DNA of 64,000 nucleotides from Berghia stephanieae (lineage: Eukaryota > Mollusca > Gastropoda > Nudibranchia > Aeolidiidae): NCBI GenBank assembly GCA_034508935.3, contig CM067442.1:92272283-92336282 (forward strand), in the 5' to 3' direction. The notes beneath the pieces were generated by a model that worked only from the letters and a program-made list of their open reading frames with translations, was not told the DNA's origin and did not search any database. Within the stretch, counting starts at the first letter, position 1; each line of letters opens with the position of its first letter. The position numbers and the translations under genes are program-made. Below, piece after piece: positions 36,101-46,261 of the stretch.

Positions 36101-39100
36101 AGAACGCATTCGAACTAAAACAAAACTAATGTGAATCTCGATAAGTTGTCCGCAATGGACTCGTCCGAAACCTGAATTGAGTGTCCGCCATTTTGAAATC
36201 AAGATTTCATCGCCACAAAAGTCTAGTGTATTAAGATGACAAAATACAGCTGTATTATTCATTAAAATAAAATTTAGATTGGTGTCATATAAAATTAGAT
36301 AACTGATTAAAGTCTTACTGGTATTTGTATAACATAAAAAAATACAAAGTGCCACAAAGTTCCCAGTTGCTGGATACGAGGGAATACCGCAAGTGAAAGA
36401 ATTTTAAAAGACACTGCGTTTACGATTTTGACAAAAAAAAACTAACTAATATAAAAAAAGCAATATTTTCAATGATCAGAAAGTAGATTTCAAACATATA
36501 ACTTACCTATAATGAGCTTTGAATCCATTCTTGAATGAAATCAATCAATCAATCACACCTTGTTTACAACTAGTCGCGAGTCGACTAACGTCAACTCGGC
36601 TCCTTCGTTTGAATGACTTCACCGGGCATGGTCGTTCTTTTTAAATAGCCAGCTTGCGGACGCTGTTCCATAAAATAGTTTCGAATTTTTACCATGAATA
36701 GAAAATTGAATACTTTTTCATTTCATGTAAGTTTCGTTTCAATGTTCTCATATTTCGGCATTTTTTTTGTCAAAAACTTCAAAAAAATCGATTTTTAGAG
36801 AGGAATATGATTTTATACAATATAAAATTATATACCAAACGAAAGAGAATTCAATTCTGCTTCAAATAACACCATTCATTTCCCGATCTCATAAACGGCG
36901 CTCGCAAGACATCCGGTTGAAAAAGATGAGGTCATAAAAACTGACCGTGAGCATTCCGACCAACCGTTTTCTACACATTTTTATTCAAATCTATTAATAT
37001 TACTTATTGAACAAAACCATTTTCTTTTTTCCCTATCATAAAGAAAAAAGGATGATCTTTACAATGACACCAAGTGTAATGCATACATTTTACACATTAT
37101 TTGAGAGTAGCAGTGTGAAAGTGATGAATTTTCCCGATTTTCATCACAATTTTACCCGATAGTGGCTGGTTTGGAGTACCTAATTATAGAAACTGGCATA
37201 AACTCCAGCTCCATGGGCCAAATGGCTCTGAAGGACTACCAGAAAGGCGCACTCTATGTTGAATGTCAGAGTGTTCTTATTACCTGTTTATTGTTATGAT
37301 TAATGTTAAATAATTTAATATTATAGTATGCAATCGTTATTATAAGTGTGGCAGTTTTCCCTATTTATTTTTTTTAAAACAGAAACATTTATAATCAAAC
37401 TTAATTGTTCATCACCAAAACAATGAGTTACAAGGTCTTTCATAATTGGAATCACATTAAGAAGTTACCATCAAATTATTTTGTTAGTTTCAAAGACACA
37501 GGCCAAAATGCGTACAAACTATATCACCATTGCTAGATGTTGCTAAACCATTAGACGTTTTTAACTTTTATTCTTTTCAAAAATTTCTATCATCAGTTTC
37601 CTCTTCATTAAAGCTGTCAGAATTTTGTTAACCATCAGCAAGATAAATTCTTCAAGTCTCCTTACGAAAAAAGATTGTAGATAGGTAGATTAGGCCCTTA
37701 AAATTGTTAATGATCCTAAATAGTAAAATTTCTTGACCAATCCAGAAAACTTCATTATGAATTTAGTTACATTCTTTTGGACTTGAGGTCATCTTCAGAA
37801 ATTTTGTCTGGAATATCTGGGTTCTGTGCATCAGTTGGCTTCTCCTCTTTCTTGAGTTTTTTGCGCACTGCTTCTTTGTCTTCAAGTTCTCTGTCCTGCA
37901 ATACAAGTTTCATTACATTTTCAAAGTTATGTTCAAATAAACTTTTTAAGGTAAATTTTGATTGTGAACGGCAAAATGTAGTTTGAGCTTATGGTTCAAT
38001 GTTATCAAACATGTTATCTAACACTCCATGAACAAATTCACTCAAGACTAAATCAAAAGGTATATACTTTTTTTTTATATGCCCAATCCTCATTTCCTCC
38101 TTTCTCTTTGACTTACTATATCTGAGATAGCCAATTTTTAAAAATCAATTCCTTAATTTGTTACATATGGGCCAAACATTTTTAAAAAAATCCTTTCTCC
38201 ATAGACTTTTTGCAATCAAGTAAGGTCTTATTTTTTAATAATAAGAACAGGGGATCCAAATTTGAACAAAATCAGTAATTTCTAAGGAAGTAATAAGTCT
38301 ATTAAACATGTGATATATAGAAATAAATAACGATAGTCACATGGAATGGAAGATTCAATTTGACATATGAAGACATATATATGAGTCTTTTTAAAATGAA
38401 ATTGAAGCTTCTTTTCCATTTGACTATCGTTATTTTCCATTTGACTATCGTTATTTCATTCTTCAAGCCTCAAGCAGCAACATTTGCATAATATATAGAT
38501 AGAACAACAAACCAACCAGAACTCCCTTTTCATGAGGACAGTGCACAACACCCATCTGCATATCTCTTTGAAAGTACAAGCATCACATTTATCTTACAAT
38601 TCTACTAAACAAATTTAAGCTCTTATGACAAATCTTAAACTATTTTTGGAGGAGGGAGAATTTGATTTTAGAAACAGGTTAATGCAAAACAGATTGAGTC
38701 TACAGTACAATTTGACATTGAAATGAAATAGTGGAAGAGATCCAAGAACTCGCCTCACTCTTCCTTTTATCAGACTTTTCCATGGCTGGCACAGAGCTGA
38801 GGTTTGGATCATCAATGAGGTCATGACTGCTTTTACTCTTGCCACTGAATTTCTGTTAGAAAACAAATAAATCCATGTTGGTAACATAAGCTCATATTCA
38901 AGTAGAACAAGAAACATATCTTTCATTACTTTTCTTTGTATTCTGACCCTCAAAATCACCACATTATCCATAGGTGCACACGTTATAGCACTGTTGTACT
39001 AAGCATACAAAACACTTTCTTGTTATGATTTTCTTCCATCCACTTTAAAGTCTGCTAAAATTTATTAGCGATTACAGGGACCCATCAAAACCTAACCACT

Positions 39101-39211
39101 TTCTATTACTAATAATATAATAATAATAATAATAGTGCACACTTATATGCCCCATTATCTCATGCAATATGAGCTCTAGGCGCTTACTACTACTGCTACT
39201 ACTATTATTAC

Positions 39212-39304
<93 letters not shown>

Positions 39305-42300
39305 TCGTACTACTAATACAACCATGATTACTACAGCTATTGTAAGCTACTTTGCCAATGTCCACACCATATAGAGTAACAAACAACAGTCAAACATCTG
39401 AAATCAAGAGTATGAAATGGTTAAAATGGTGCCAGAGTTAAGTATATGTAATTACTAATCTGCTTGCAACACAAGGGGTATCCTCACTCACTGGTTTAAA
39501 AATATTACTTGGATAGCTCCTCAAGATGACAACACCACTGGTGAGAATAACTGACCACTGCTGAGCACTTATGTGGAAGTTGAACACTATATAAGAAAAT
39601 TATTATTATTAAAAAAGAGGAATTTTTTCTCCAATCATTGTGATAGAGAATAGCTTACCAATTTCCAAATTATATGATATGTTGATGATGTGGTGGTTGT
39701 AGAAGCGGTGGTAGGGGTGATTATGAGGCAGTGTAGGATGTAGGAATGATGGTGTGGTGAAGATTGTGGTAGTGGTGATAGAAATGATATGTTGGTGGTG
39801 GTTGTAGAAGTGGTTGTAGAAAAGATGTGGTGGTTGTACGAATGATGGGTGGTGGTGGTTGGATGATGATGTGGCAGTGTTGGTTGTAGTAGAGATGATG
39901 TGATGTTGGTAGTTGTGTTAGTGGTGGTAGGGATGGTGGTGGTGGTTATAGTAGAGGTGTTAGGACTGATGATGATATGGTGGTGGTGGTTGTAGTAATG
40001 GTAGTGGGAATGATGATGTGGTGGTGATTGTTGTAGTAGTGGTGGTGGAGATGATGAAATGGTGGTTGTTGTAGTAGTGGTGGTAGGAATACTGATGTGG
40101 TGTTGGAAATGATGATGATCTAGTAGTTTTGGTGGTGGAGATCATAATGATGCAATGGCGATGGTTGTAGTAGAGGGTATAGGGTGATGTCACAGTAGTT
40201 CATGATTGCATAGACTTCTTAATTCCATGTAGTAATATAATGGCCCATCTTTTTAATTCCGGGACAAATAGTAAACTTCCATATTTTCCAGGACTATCCA
40301 TTATTTTTTCTCCAATTTCTGGATGGTAGGCATGCCTGCAAGGGACTGATTATTGTGACGTATGCTGAAATAAAACAATACAGTATCTCTTCAAATCACA
40401 TGTATATAAACCTCATTTTTTGTAATACAAACCTTTGATGCCTTAAACGTTCGCTCTTCATCTTCCTCTGCCTCTTCCCCAAATGAAAGAAGACTGAAGT
40501 TTCTGAAACAAAATAGTGAATGACAAAAAATTATCCTTCTCTTTCCTAAATTTAATTCATATAACACTTGAACCAAATTGAGAAAGACAAAAAAAAAATG
40601 TATCCTTTTCCTGCCTAAATTTAATTATATAATACTTTTATACTAATCAAGAAATAAGGTTAACAAATTTAACATGCAAAACTACAATGATTTTGTTGGA
40701 ATGTTTTTCACCTTAGAGCAACTTTTGCCATTTTGAATCATTTCCTCTATGTCTTTATCAATATTTGGCCAATAGATGTAACTTCTAGCCAATGCTTTTT
40801 ATTTGATTTCCGATGGTGATCTTCATGTAATTCCATCAGTATCAATTAGTGAAGGCAATTATTGATAAAATTTTAAACATAAAAGTGTTTTCTTAAATCA
40901 TTTTTATCAATAAAATTCATTGAAAGGTTTTAACTAAATCTAAAAAGACTCCCTATTACTTTAATGATAACAGTACTTGCTGGAATCTAGCACGCCCTGC
41001 AATAAGGCCCATGAGCATCTGATTTCGACCCCCTCGGATTTTAGCATGCTTTTCACCTTCTCCCAAGAACACGCTAGAATCCCGCAAATACTGTATATTA
41101 TTGCAATCTGTGACTGACAAATCTAATTAAGAAAGTCTAAACTTCACCTCTCTTAAATTCAGTCATAATATGCCTCAAAGACTTACTTGGTGGCCTTTGA
41201 CTTGCTTCTAACTTTTTTCTGATCATCATCTTTATCCTTTTTAGCTTTCTTTTGAACCCTTGGAATTATATCATCAAAGGGGTTAACCAAAATCTGAAAG
41301 CGTGAGGAAAAAAAACAGCATTCCTTTAACCATATTACACCCTTAAGAATCATCAATATCAGCAAAAAACAAAACTTTTCATCATTCTAATTTTGTCAGG
41401 GATTTTTTTTTAAAGGATAGCCTGTTGTTGGTTTAGAAAAAAAAAAAGATCAAATTTATGTCAAATTATTTTTAAGTATTTGATAAGAAAAAAAAATGAT
41501 AATAAATCATGGATTTAAGTGATTCTTCAACAACAAAGAATGGTATAGTTGTTTACATTGACAAGACCTGGTTGTGCAAAATTTTGATAGGTTTTATGAA
41601 AAGATATGATATTCTTAACTTTTGACATAAGCAGATTTCACTAAATTATTTGCAGAATTATTTTCCTTCTGATCCCCTATCCTTACCCCCTCCCCTGCTC
41701 CCTTCACCATCATCACCAATAAACAAAAAGAAATGATGCCATTGATGGAGAAGGTGTTAGGTATTTTTTTGACAATAAAAATTGAGTTTGAACCTAACTA
41801 TTTTAAAAAATATACTTTCACAAAAAGCAAATAGCCTTTAACTTTAAAGCACAAAAAAGATTTGTACAATATTTGCTTTTTTACAACAAAAGCAGCATTT
41901 AAATTATTTCCTTTATTTTCATATCTGTGGCTTTTATAGTCGTGAATTGATAATGTTCACTTACTTCCGATTTTATGATTTTATGAGGTTCAACAGGACG
42001 TTCATCATGATCTGTTTCCACTTCTTGAAGCCTCAGCATGTTAAATAAGGTTGGACCTGTAACTTTACCAAATATTGTATGCTTGTTCTGAAGTTCAGGA
42101 GTTTGGTTCATGGTGAAGAAAAACTGGCTTGCGTTGTCATTTGGTCCTGCATTAGCCATGGCAACCAAACCTCTTCTGACAAAACGCAGCCTTGAATGAA
42201 ATTCATCCTTTAAAAAAATATTCAAGAATGGCAAATCTGTTTATAAAAGAAGAAAACTAATGATTCTAAAGAAAGTGGGGAATTTTTAACATTTCAATTT

Positions 42301-42781
42301 ATTTTTTTTTTAATTCTTTCTTCATTGACAAAGTAATGAGAAGGAATAGCCTATTTAGACATGTCAGTGACTAAAGTTCAAACGACTCAAACTTAGCCAG
42401 ACACAGATACGATGGACAAACTAGTACATGACAGATAACCCAAGTCACACTCCAAAAGTCATTTACTTAATCTAACTGGTACATTATTAAGTATTGACAT
42501 ATAAGTCAAATAATCTGATATAGGCCATGGTCAGTACATATGACACATGTCATGGGCATTTAAAAAATTACCTTGAACGGAGCTCCATAAATAGACTCTC
42601 CTCCTTCTCCAGTGCCATTTGGATCACCACCTTGCACAATGAAGTTAGGGACGACTCTGTGGAATACTGTGTTGTCATAGTAACCCTCTAAACAAAGCTG
42701 AACAAAATTGCGACAGGCTTTTGGAGCTTCTTTAGACCAGAGTTCAATATCTATGTCACCTACTGTTGTCACAAGCAGTAC
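26655..42781 (-). CDS. CWC27: Spliceosome-associated cyclophilin CWC27, nine coding exons (first exon not found)
   Basis: Nuclear cyclophilin-fold protein of the activated spliceosome, known to pair with CWC22/eIF4A3. Minus-strand exons: 42781-42572, 42207-41965, 41293-41187, 40502-40433, 38852-38754, 37895-37771, 29685-29552, 28225-28000, 26808-26655 (stop TAA 26657-26655). All junctions keep frame, giving 455 residues plus a missing start of about 15; human CWC27 has 472. The cyclophilin domain fills the first two exons ([41 protein letters not shown]). Then follow [25 protein letters not shown], a charged coiled-coil region, [11 protein letters not shown] and the C-terminal [20 protein letters not shown]. 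The CypA active-site Trp is Glu (TPELQNKH), as in human CWC27, where it goes with loss of isomerase activity. The 38754 donor is GC (GAG|GCGAGT). The 8.1-kb intron holds a nested gene. Confidence 0.95.
26986..27990 (-). other. CWC27 intron between its last two exons, nothing recognised
   Basis: AT-rich, without repeats or coding signals that I can identify. Confidence 0.5.
28226..29551 (-). other. CWC27 intron, nothing recognised
   Basis: AT-rich. Short CATCATCATGACC repeats near 29377-29400. No gene seen. Confidence 0.5.
29866..31055. mobile_element. pogo-type element 3 (non-autonomous)
   Basis: Left end CAGTAGAATTACTTTAAACC, right end the inverse of CAGTAAAATTACTTTAAACC, flanked by TA (29864-29865 and 31056-31057). 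Subterminal TTTCGGTTTAAAG motifs recur at least four times on each side. 1190 bp; contains a GT microsatellite (30092-30127) and two C runs (about 30470, 30541). No transposase frame. It ends 180 bp upstream of the acceptor of CWC27 exon 29685-29552. Confidence 0.85.
30092..30127. repeat. (GT)n microsatellite
   Basis: Uninterrupted GT dinucleotides within pogo-type element 3. Confidence 0.95.
31240..31311 (+). mobile_element. tRNA-like SINE head
   Basis: GTCCCAATAGCTCAGTTAG (A-box-like TAGCTCAGTTAG) and, 40 bases on, GGGACCGAGATTGACCTCGG, a worn B-box. The acceptor stem does not pair, so this is not a tRNA gene. Confidence 0.5.
32168..36528 (-). CDS. Large coiled-coil protein with hAT-like transposase core, nested in a CWC27 intron
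   Basis: Not a family I can name with certainty. Proposed exons: 36528-36507 (MDSKLII, donor GTAAGT), 35596-35487, 35134-32168 (stop TAG); phases 1 and 0 agree, giving about 1032 residues. The third exon alone is 988 codons without a stop. Order: conserved N-terminal domain (to about 165), Pro/Ser-rich linker (190-230), coiled coil (235-360), then a core with HFDGTSRD (Asp about 456), MSDRAAPN (Asp about 533), CNAH (564-567), [10 protein letters not shown], and [20 protein letters not shown] (Glu about 845), ending in a Lys-rich helix and KKRRVI. D...D...CxAH...E-R-L resembles the RNase-H-like fold of hAT transposases; this is inference. No BED finger. Minus-strand TATTTAAA at 36647-36640 may be a TATA box; AATAAA (minus) near 31652. 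No TIRs found by eye. Confidence 0.75.
36640..36647 (-). promoter_or_regulatory. Possible TATA box of the nested gene
   Basis: TATTTAAA on the minus strand, 112 bp upstream of the ATG at 36528, in a locally GC-richer stretch. Position fits a short 5' UTR; no direct evidence of use. Confidence 0.35.
36650..37770 (-). other. Upstream part of the CWC27 host intron, nothing recognised
   Basis: AT-rich. The stretch 37185-37260 (AACTCCAGCTCCATGGGCC...) looks like a repeat tail but could not be assigned. Confidence 0.4.
38325..38456. repeat. Fold-back hairpin repeat, copy 2
   Basis: Left arm 38325-38365 (AAATAACGATAGTCACATGG) pairs with the right arm 38400-38456, in which a 21-bp piece (TTTTCCATTTGACTATCGTT) is duplicated. 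Downstream CTTCAAGCCTCAAGCAGCAA matches that of the hairpin at 16589-16689. Lies in a CWC27 intron. Confidence 0.7.
39185..39299. repeat. (TAC)n trinucleotide tract
   Basis: Mostly ACT triplets with a few ATT; the poly-Ser frame on the minus strand is an artefact of the repeat. Confidence 0.95.
39680..40195. repeat. TGGTGGT/GATGATG minisatellite-like array
   Basis: About 500 bp made of variable units of the form GATGATGTGGTGGTTGTAGT with strong strand asymmetry (G/T on the plus strand). In a CWC27 intron, upstream of nothing coding. Confidence 0.85.
40971..41093. mobile_element. Small TIR element, Tc1/mariner-like
   Basis: Left CAGTACTTGCTGGAATCTAG and right inverse of CAGTATTTGCGGGATTCTAG; the right flank is TA, the left is AA. 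123 bp. Related termini occur at 11785-11820 and 12340-12365. Confidence 0.6.
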
Positions 42782-44220
42782 CTGGCATAAAATTAAAGCA
42801 CATACAATAAAAATTCAAAAAGATATTCATTCATACATTCATCTTTTATAATCTAAAACAAACAAAAAATGTAGAGCCAGATAAACACTTCAGGAAATTA
42901 AGATTTTAGAAATTGAAATAATGAAAAACAGTGTTTTTTATTTTGTTTTTATTTGTTTTACAGTTTTTGTTGATCTCAGTAAATTTATTGGAACAGGATA
43001 GTGGCTGTCTAGCAATTGCATCACAGTAATAAGGCCATTTTACATATAATAAATACTATAGGATAATTATACGTCTGATTTTGATTCATAAATTGATGCT
43101 GAGTTTGATTGAAAGTCTTAAATTTTCAGTGATAAGTTATAAAATTGTAAATATGGGAGCACAAGTGTTTCAGAGTGCATTCACACACAATTACAAAACT
43201 GCCTCTGTCTCAAGACACCTTTTTAGAGACCCTTCAATTTTTAGTTCTAGCACTTTCTGCCATATATGTTCCTTCTGTCAGCCTGTAAATGGCTGGTGAA
43301 AAAATTGTCTGAACTTTTCGAGGATGAGAAAATAGACCAACCAAACCAAAGAAGTGGATTAACAACACAACCCAGATATGACACATCAATTGATTAGTCA
43401 AACCATGTCATATTTTTCGCAACTGCGATCTAAAAATACTTCAGGCATATTGAATAGGAAGAATAATTGAATTAATAAATAACTGAAAAACCACGGTCGT
43501 GCGAGAATAGAGGAAAAGAGAATCGGTCGTAGGCCAAAGGAGCGAAAACTTCCGATATAAGCATTCATTCACCTTTTCATTCGAAAAAAAATTTTTTTTT
43601 TGCATTCATATTTTTCCGGTTCACTTTCAACCGGATAGAGATAATGTACTGAACTGAAAAAAGAAGAACGGAATGACGTGTGTGTGTCGGTAGCAAAATA
43701 GAAAGAAACAGCCCAGTCCCCAACACGCTATGTGTGTTAGTTGATTCCTGACTATATTGTGTGTGATCGACGACTCGCGAAAGCGACCGACCGACACTAG
43801 CTAGCTACGTGCGGGCAGACACACAGTCTGTGGGCAGACAGTAGGCAGTGAATACGTACACGTCCGGGGAGTGTGGAGGTGGTGATAATTATTGACAAGA
43901 TGGAATGCTGTCTGGTTTGTTTTGTCTTTGACGAGATAAGTACAATGTTTTTTTGTTTTTTTTTAAAATAGACTCTCGTCAAGGCACAAAATAAAACACA
44001 TTTTCTTTTTAGTTGGTTCTGTCTTTTGACGTTACGAATAGATATATATTTTTTTTTTTTTTTTTTTAAATGTCAGAATTTATAGAGCAAAATCGTACTG
44101 TCGGAATTCCGACAATTGTCGGAAGATTTACAGGCCTGTTCTGTTTCATAAATAGCTGCGAAAAAAAAAAGGCAAATGGTATAAATACTTAATTTGAATT
44201 AATATTTTAGATAACATTCC
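42782..44220. other. Upstream of CWC27 exon 2; first exon not identified
   Basis: CWC27 orthologs start MSNIYIQEPPTNGK just before VLL. No minus-strand frame with this start and a donor was found here. The region around 43680-43920 is GC-richer, with a CpG-containing stretch (ACGACTCGCGAAAGCGACC), and could be the promoter. Confidence 0.4.
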
Positions 44221-44248
44221 CTCCACCATTAGCAGCTTTTTTACAAAC

Positions 44249-44945
44249 GAAGTGACTCTTGTAGAGCGACACCTTACATAGCACTAGGTATCACTCTGGT
44301 TGAGCGACATCTTACGATACACTGGATATCACTCCAGCATTTTGTTCATTGCAAAATAGAGGCACTAAAACTATAAAAAGGAAAACATTTGTATACCTTG
44401 CTTGTTTTTTTCCTGCTAATGTGCAATTTACATCAAAAATAATAAAACAAAAGTGGCATAATTCATATTTTTCAAAATTTCTTATAAATAGATATGATTA
44501 AAAATATCTCCACAAGTTTTAAGGTCTGTAGCATAGTGGTTAAGTTTTTGTCTCTTGATTGGAAGGTCCTGGGTTCAAATCCCAACGGGGACAATTTTTT
44601 TTTTTTCAAAATTAATTTTTTTAAATTCTATTTATCTCTTTTCTTACTAGCATTATTTCTAAAAATGTCCTTTTTTTATTTTTAAAGCTTATTGATTTGT
44701 CTATTTATCATTGTTGTTCTTCTTACTATTTTTCTTTATTTTCCTCATTTTTCCTTTGATAGATTTGTTATAACCATTTCCATCAGTATACTTTTACCAT
44801 ATTTTATCATTATTATAATAATTAGATATCAGTAAACTTACAAAAGTCAGTACAATCAGTGCGAAATTTTCTGAACAATACCAAACACGACATAGCAGAT
44901 AATACTGGATATCGCTCTTACAGAGCGACACCTAACACCTGCCTT
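44249..44945 (+). repeat. Repeated GAGCGACACCTTAC motif around a tRNA-like sequence
   Basis: Three related blocks: ACTCTTGTAGAGCGACACCT (about 44252), CACTCTGGTTGAGCGACATC (about 44293) and CGCTCTTACAGAGCGACACC (about 44911). ACTGGATATC(A/G)CTC is shared by the second and third. Nature unknown. Confidence 0.5.
44523..44592 (+). mobile_element. tRNA-derived SINE head or tRNA pseudogene
   Basis: TAGCATAGTGGTTAAG (A box) and GGTTCAAATCCC (B box) at tRNA spacing. The 5' and 3' ends do not form an acceptor stem, so a functional tRNA is unlikely. Confidence 0.6.
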
Positions 44946-44961
44946 TTATGAAAGAAATTGA

Positions 44962-45190
44962 AATGGCAACCTCCAGAAGGCCTTCCGTGAGCACTTCGCA
45001 CGAAGGGAAACAACCCAAGTATTCCTTTAACTAACCCTAAAAAAATAAAAATAGAACCTAGTACTTTTACCTAATCCCGAAAAACAAACACCCTAGGACC
45101 TTTACAAAGACCTATAACTAACCGTAATAGAAAAAAATCCTCTGACTTTGAGCTAACCCTACTAGATAAAAGCCCTAGGACTGCTTTGCA
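44962..45190 (+). repeat. Dispersed repeat with degenerate CTAACCCTAA units, copy 1
   Basis: After GGCAACCTCCAGAAGGCCTT come three to four imperfect units of about 50 bp with TAGTACTTTTACCTAA or CCTATAACTAACCGTAA. A related copy lies at 56930-57065. Confidence 0.6.
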
Positions 45191-46261
45191 CTATCTTTCA
45201 ATACTTCAACGACAAAATGGCAGCAGAGAACCAAATCAATGGTCATATGTATCAGGAAATTTTCAATTTTCACTAATTCAAGGTTTGTTCAAGAGTTTTT
45301 AAAATGCTACTATTGACAAATTGTTACTTTCATAAAAAAAAAAGTGGTCCCTGCCAAGCGGATTAATGTAACCGATGTTTTGACTAGTAGCAACCAGATT
45401 GCCACATTGGATTTTTCGTAGAATATTTTTACTTCTTTCCGAGATATAGGGAATCTTTTAATTTTTCAAAAAACATACAATCATGAAGGGGATAGGGGTG
45501 GACTAACAATCCCATGTCATATTTTCAATATGACTGACAGGTGTCAAAACTGTGACATTTGGGATCTTCCAAAATATGGGTTCATCCAACGTAAAGGGTA
45601 AGTTGCTTATGAAATACTTAGCATAAGATGATACTATAAATATAATTTATTTATTTCAAATTCCAAGCTATACAGCTCTATGCTAATTTCTCGCAACATT
45701 ATGCATTTCTATTCTATTGTGATAACAATGTAACGATGTCTACATATTATGTGCTTGATTTAAGAATGTTATAATGGCCTATATTTTGCGTTAGTTTGAG
45801 AGTATTTCCATTACAAGAATGAACCAAAAACAATTTTAAGTTCACCGACCTGCAAGTATGTGCACCTCGCAATGTGCATATTACAATTAGATTATTTGTT
45901 TTCATTTTAGCACAAGACTTGTTTGATTGTTTCTTGTGTGTTTCCTTTTTTTTTTCCAATTTACGTAATAATCAGATCCTGGCTTCTTCAATTTTCTTTT
46001 GCCATGGGGTGGAGGGAAGGAGGTAGTTTTGGTATATTGTTTTTAAAATTATTTATTATTATTTTTTTTTTTAAACGAACACACATCATTTGATTGACGG
46101 GTATCAATGTATGACACTTTTACTTGGAATCATCTGTTTTGTGTGTAAGCTTTTAAAAGCAATGTATTTTCTGTTAGTTTTAGATGTAAGAGTTATATAG
46201 AGTTAGTTGCATACTTAGGACCTTATTCTAATTATCTATACCATAATAATTCTTTTTTTTT
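45191..46261. other. Intergenic, nothing recognised
   Basis: AT-rich with T runs; no coding or repeat signal identified. Confidence 0.5.

Noticed and set aside
39072-39386. Poly-serine open frame on the minus strand
   Set aside because: Translation of the (TAC)n tract only.
44523-44592. Functional tRNA gene
   Set aside because: A and B boxes are present but the acceptor stem does not pair and the flanks look like a SINE.
44962-45190. Interstitial telomere
   Set aside because: CCCTAA occurs only as single degenerate motifs inside longer units, not as a tandem hexamer.
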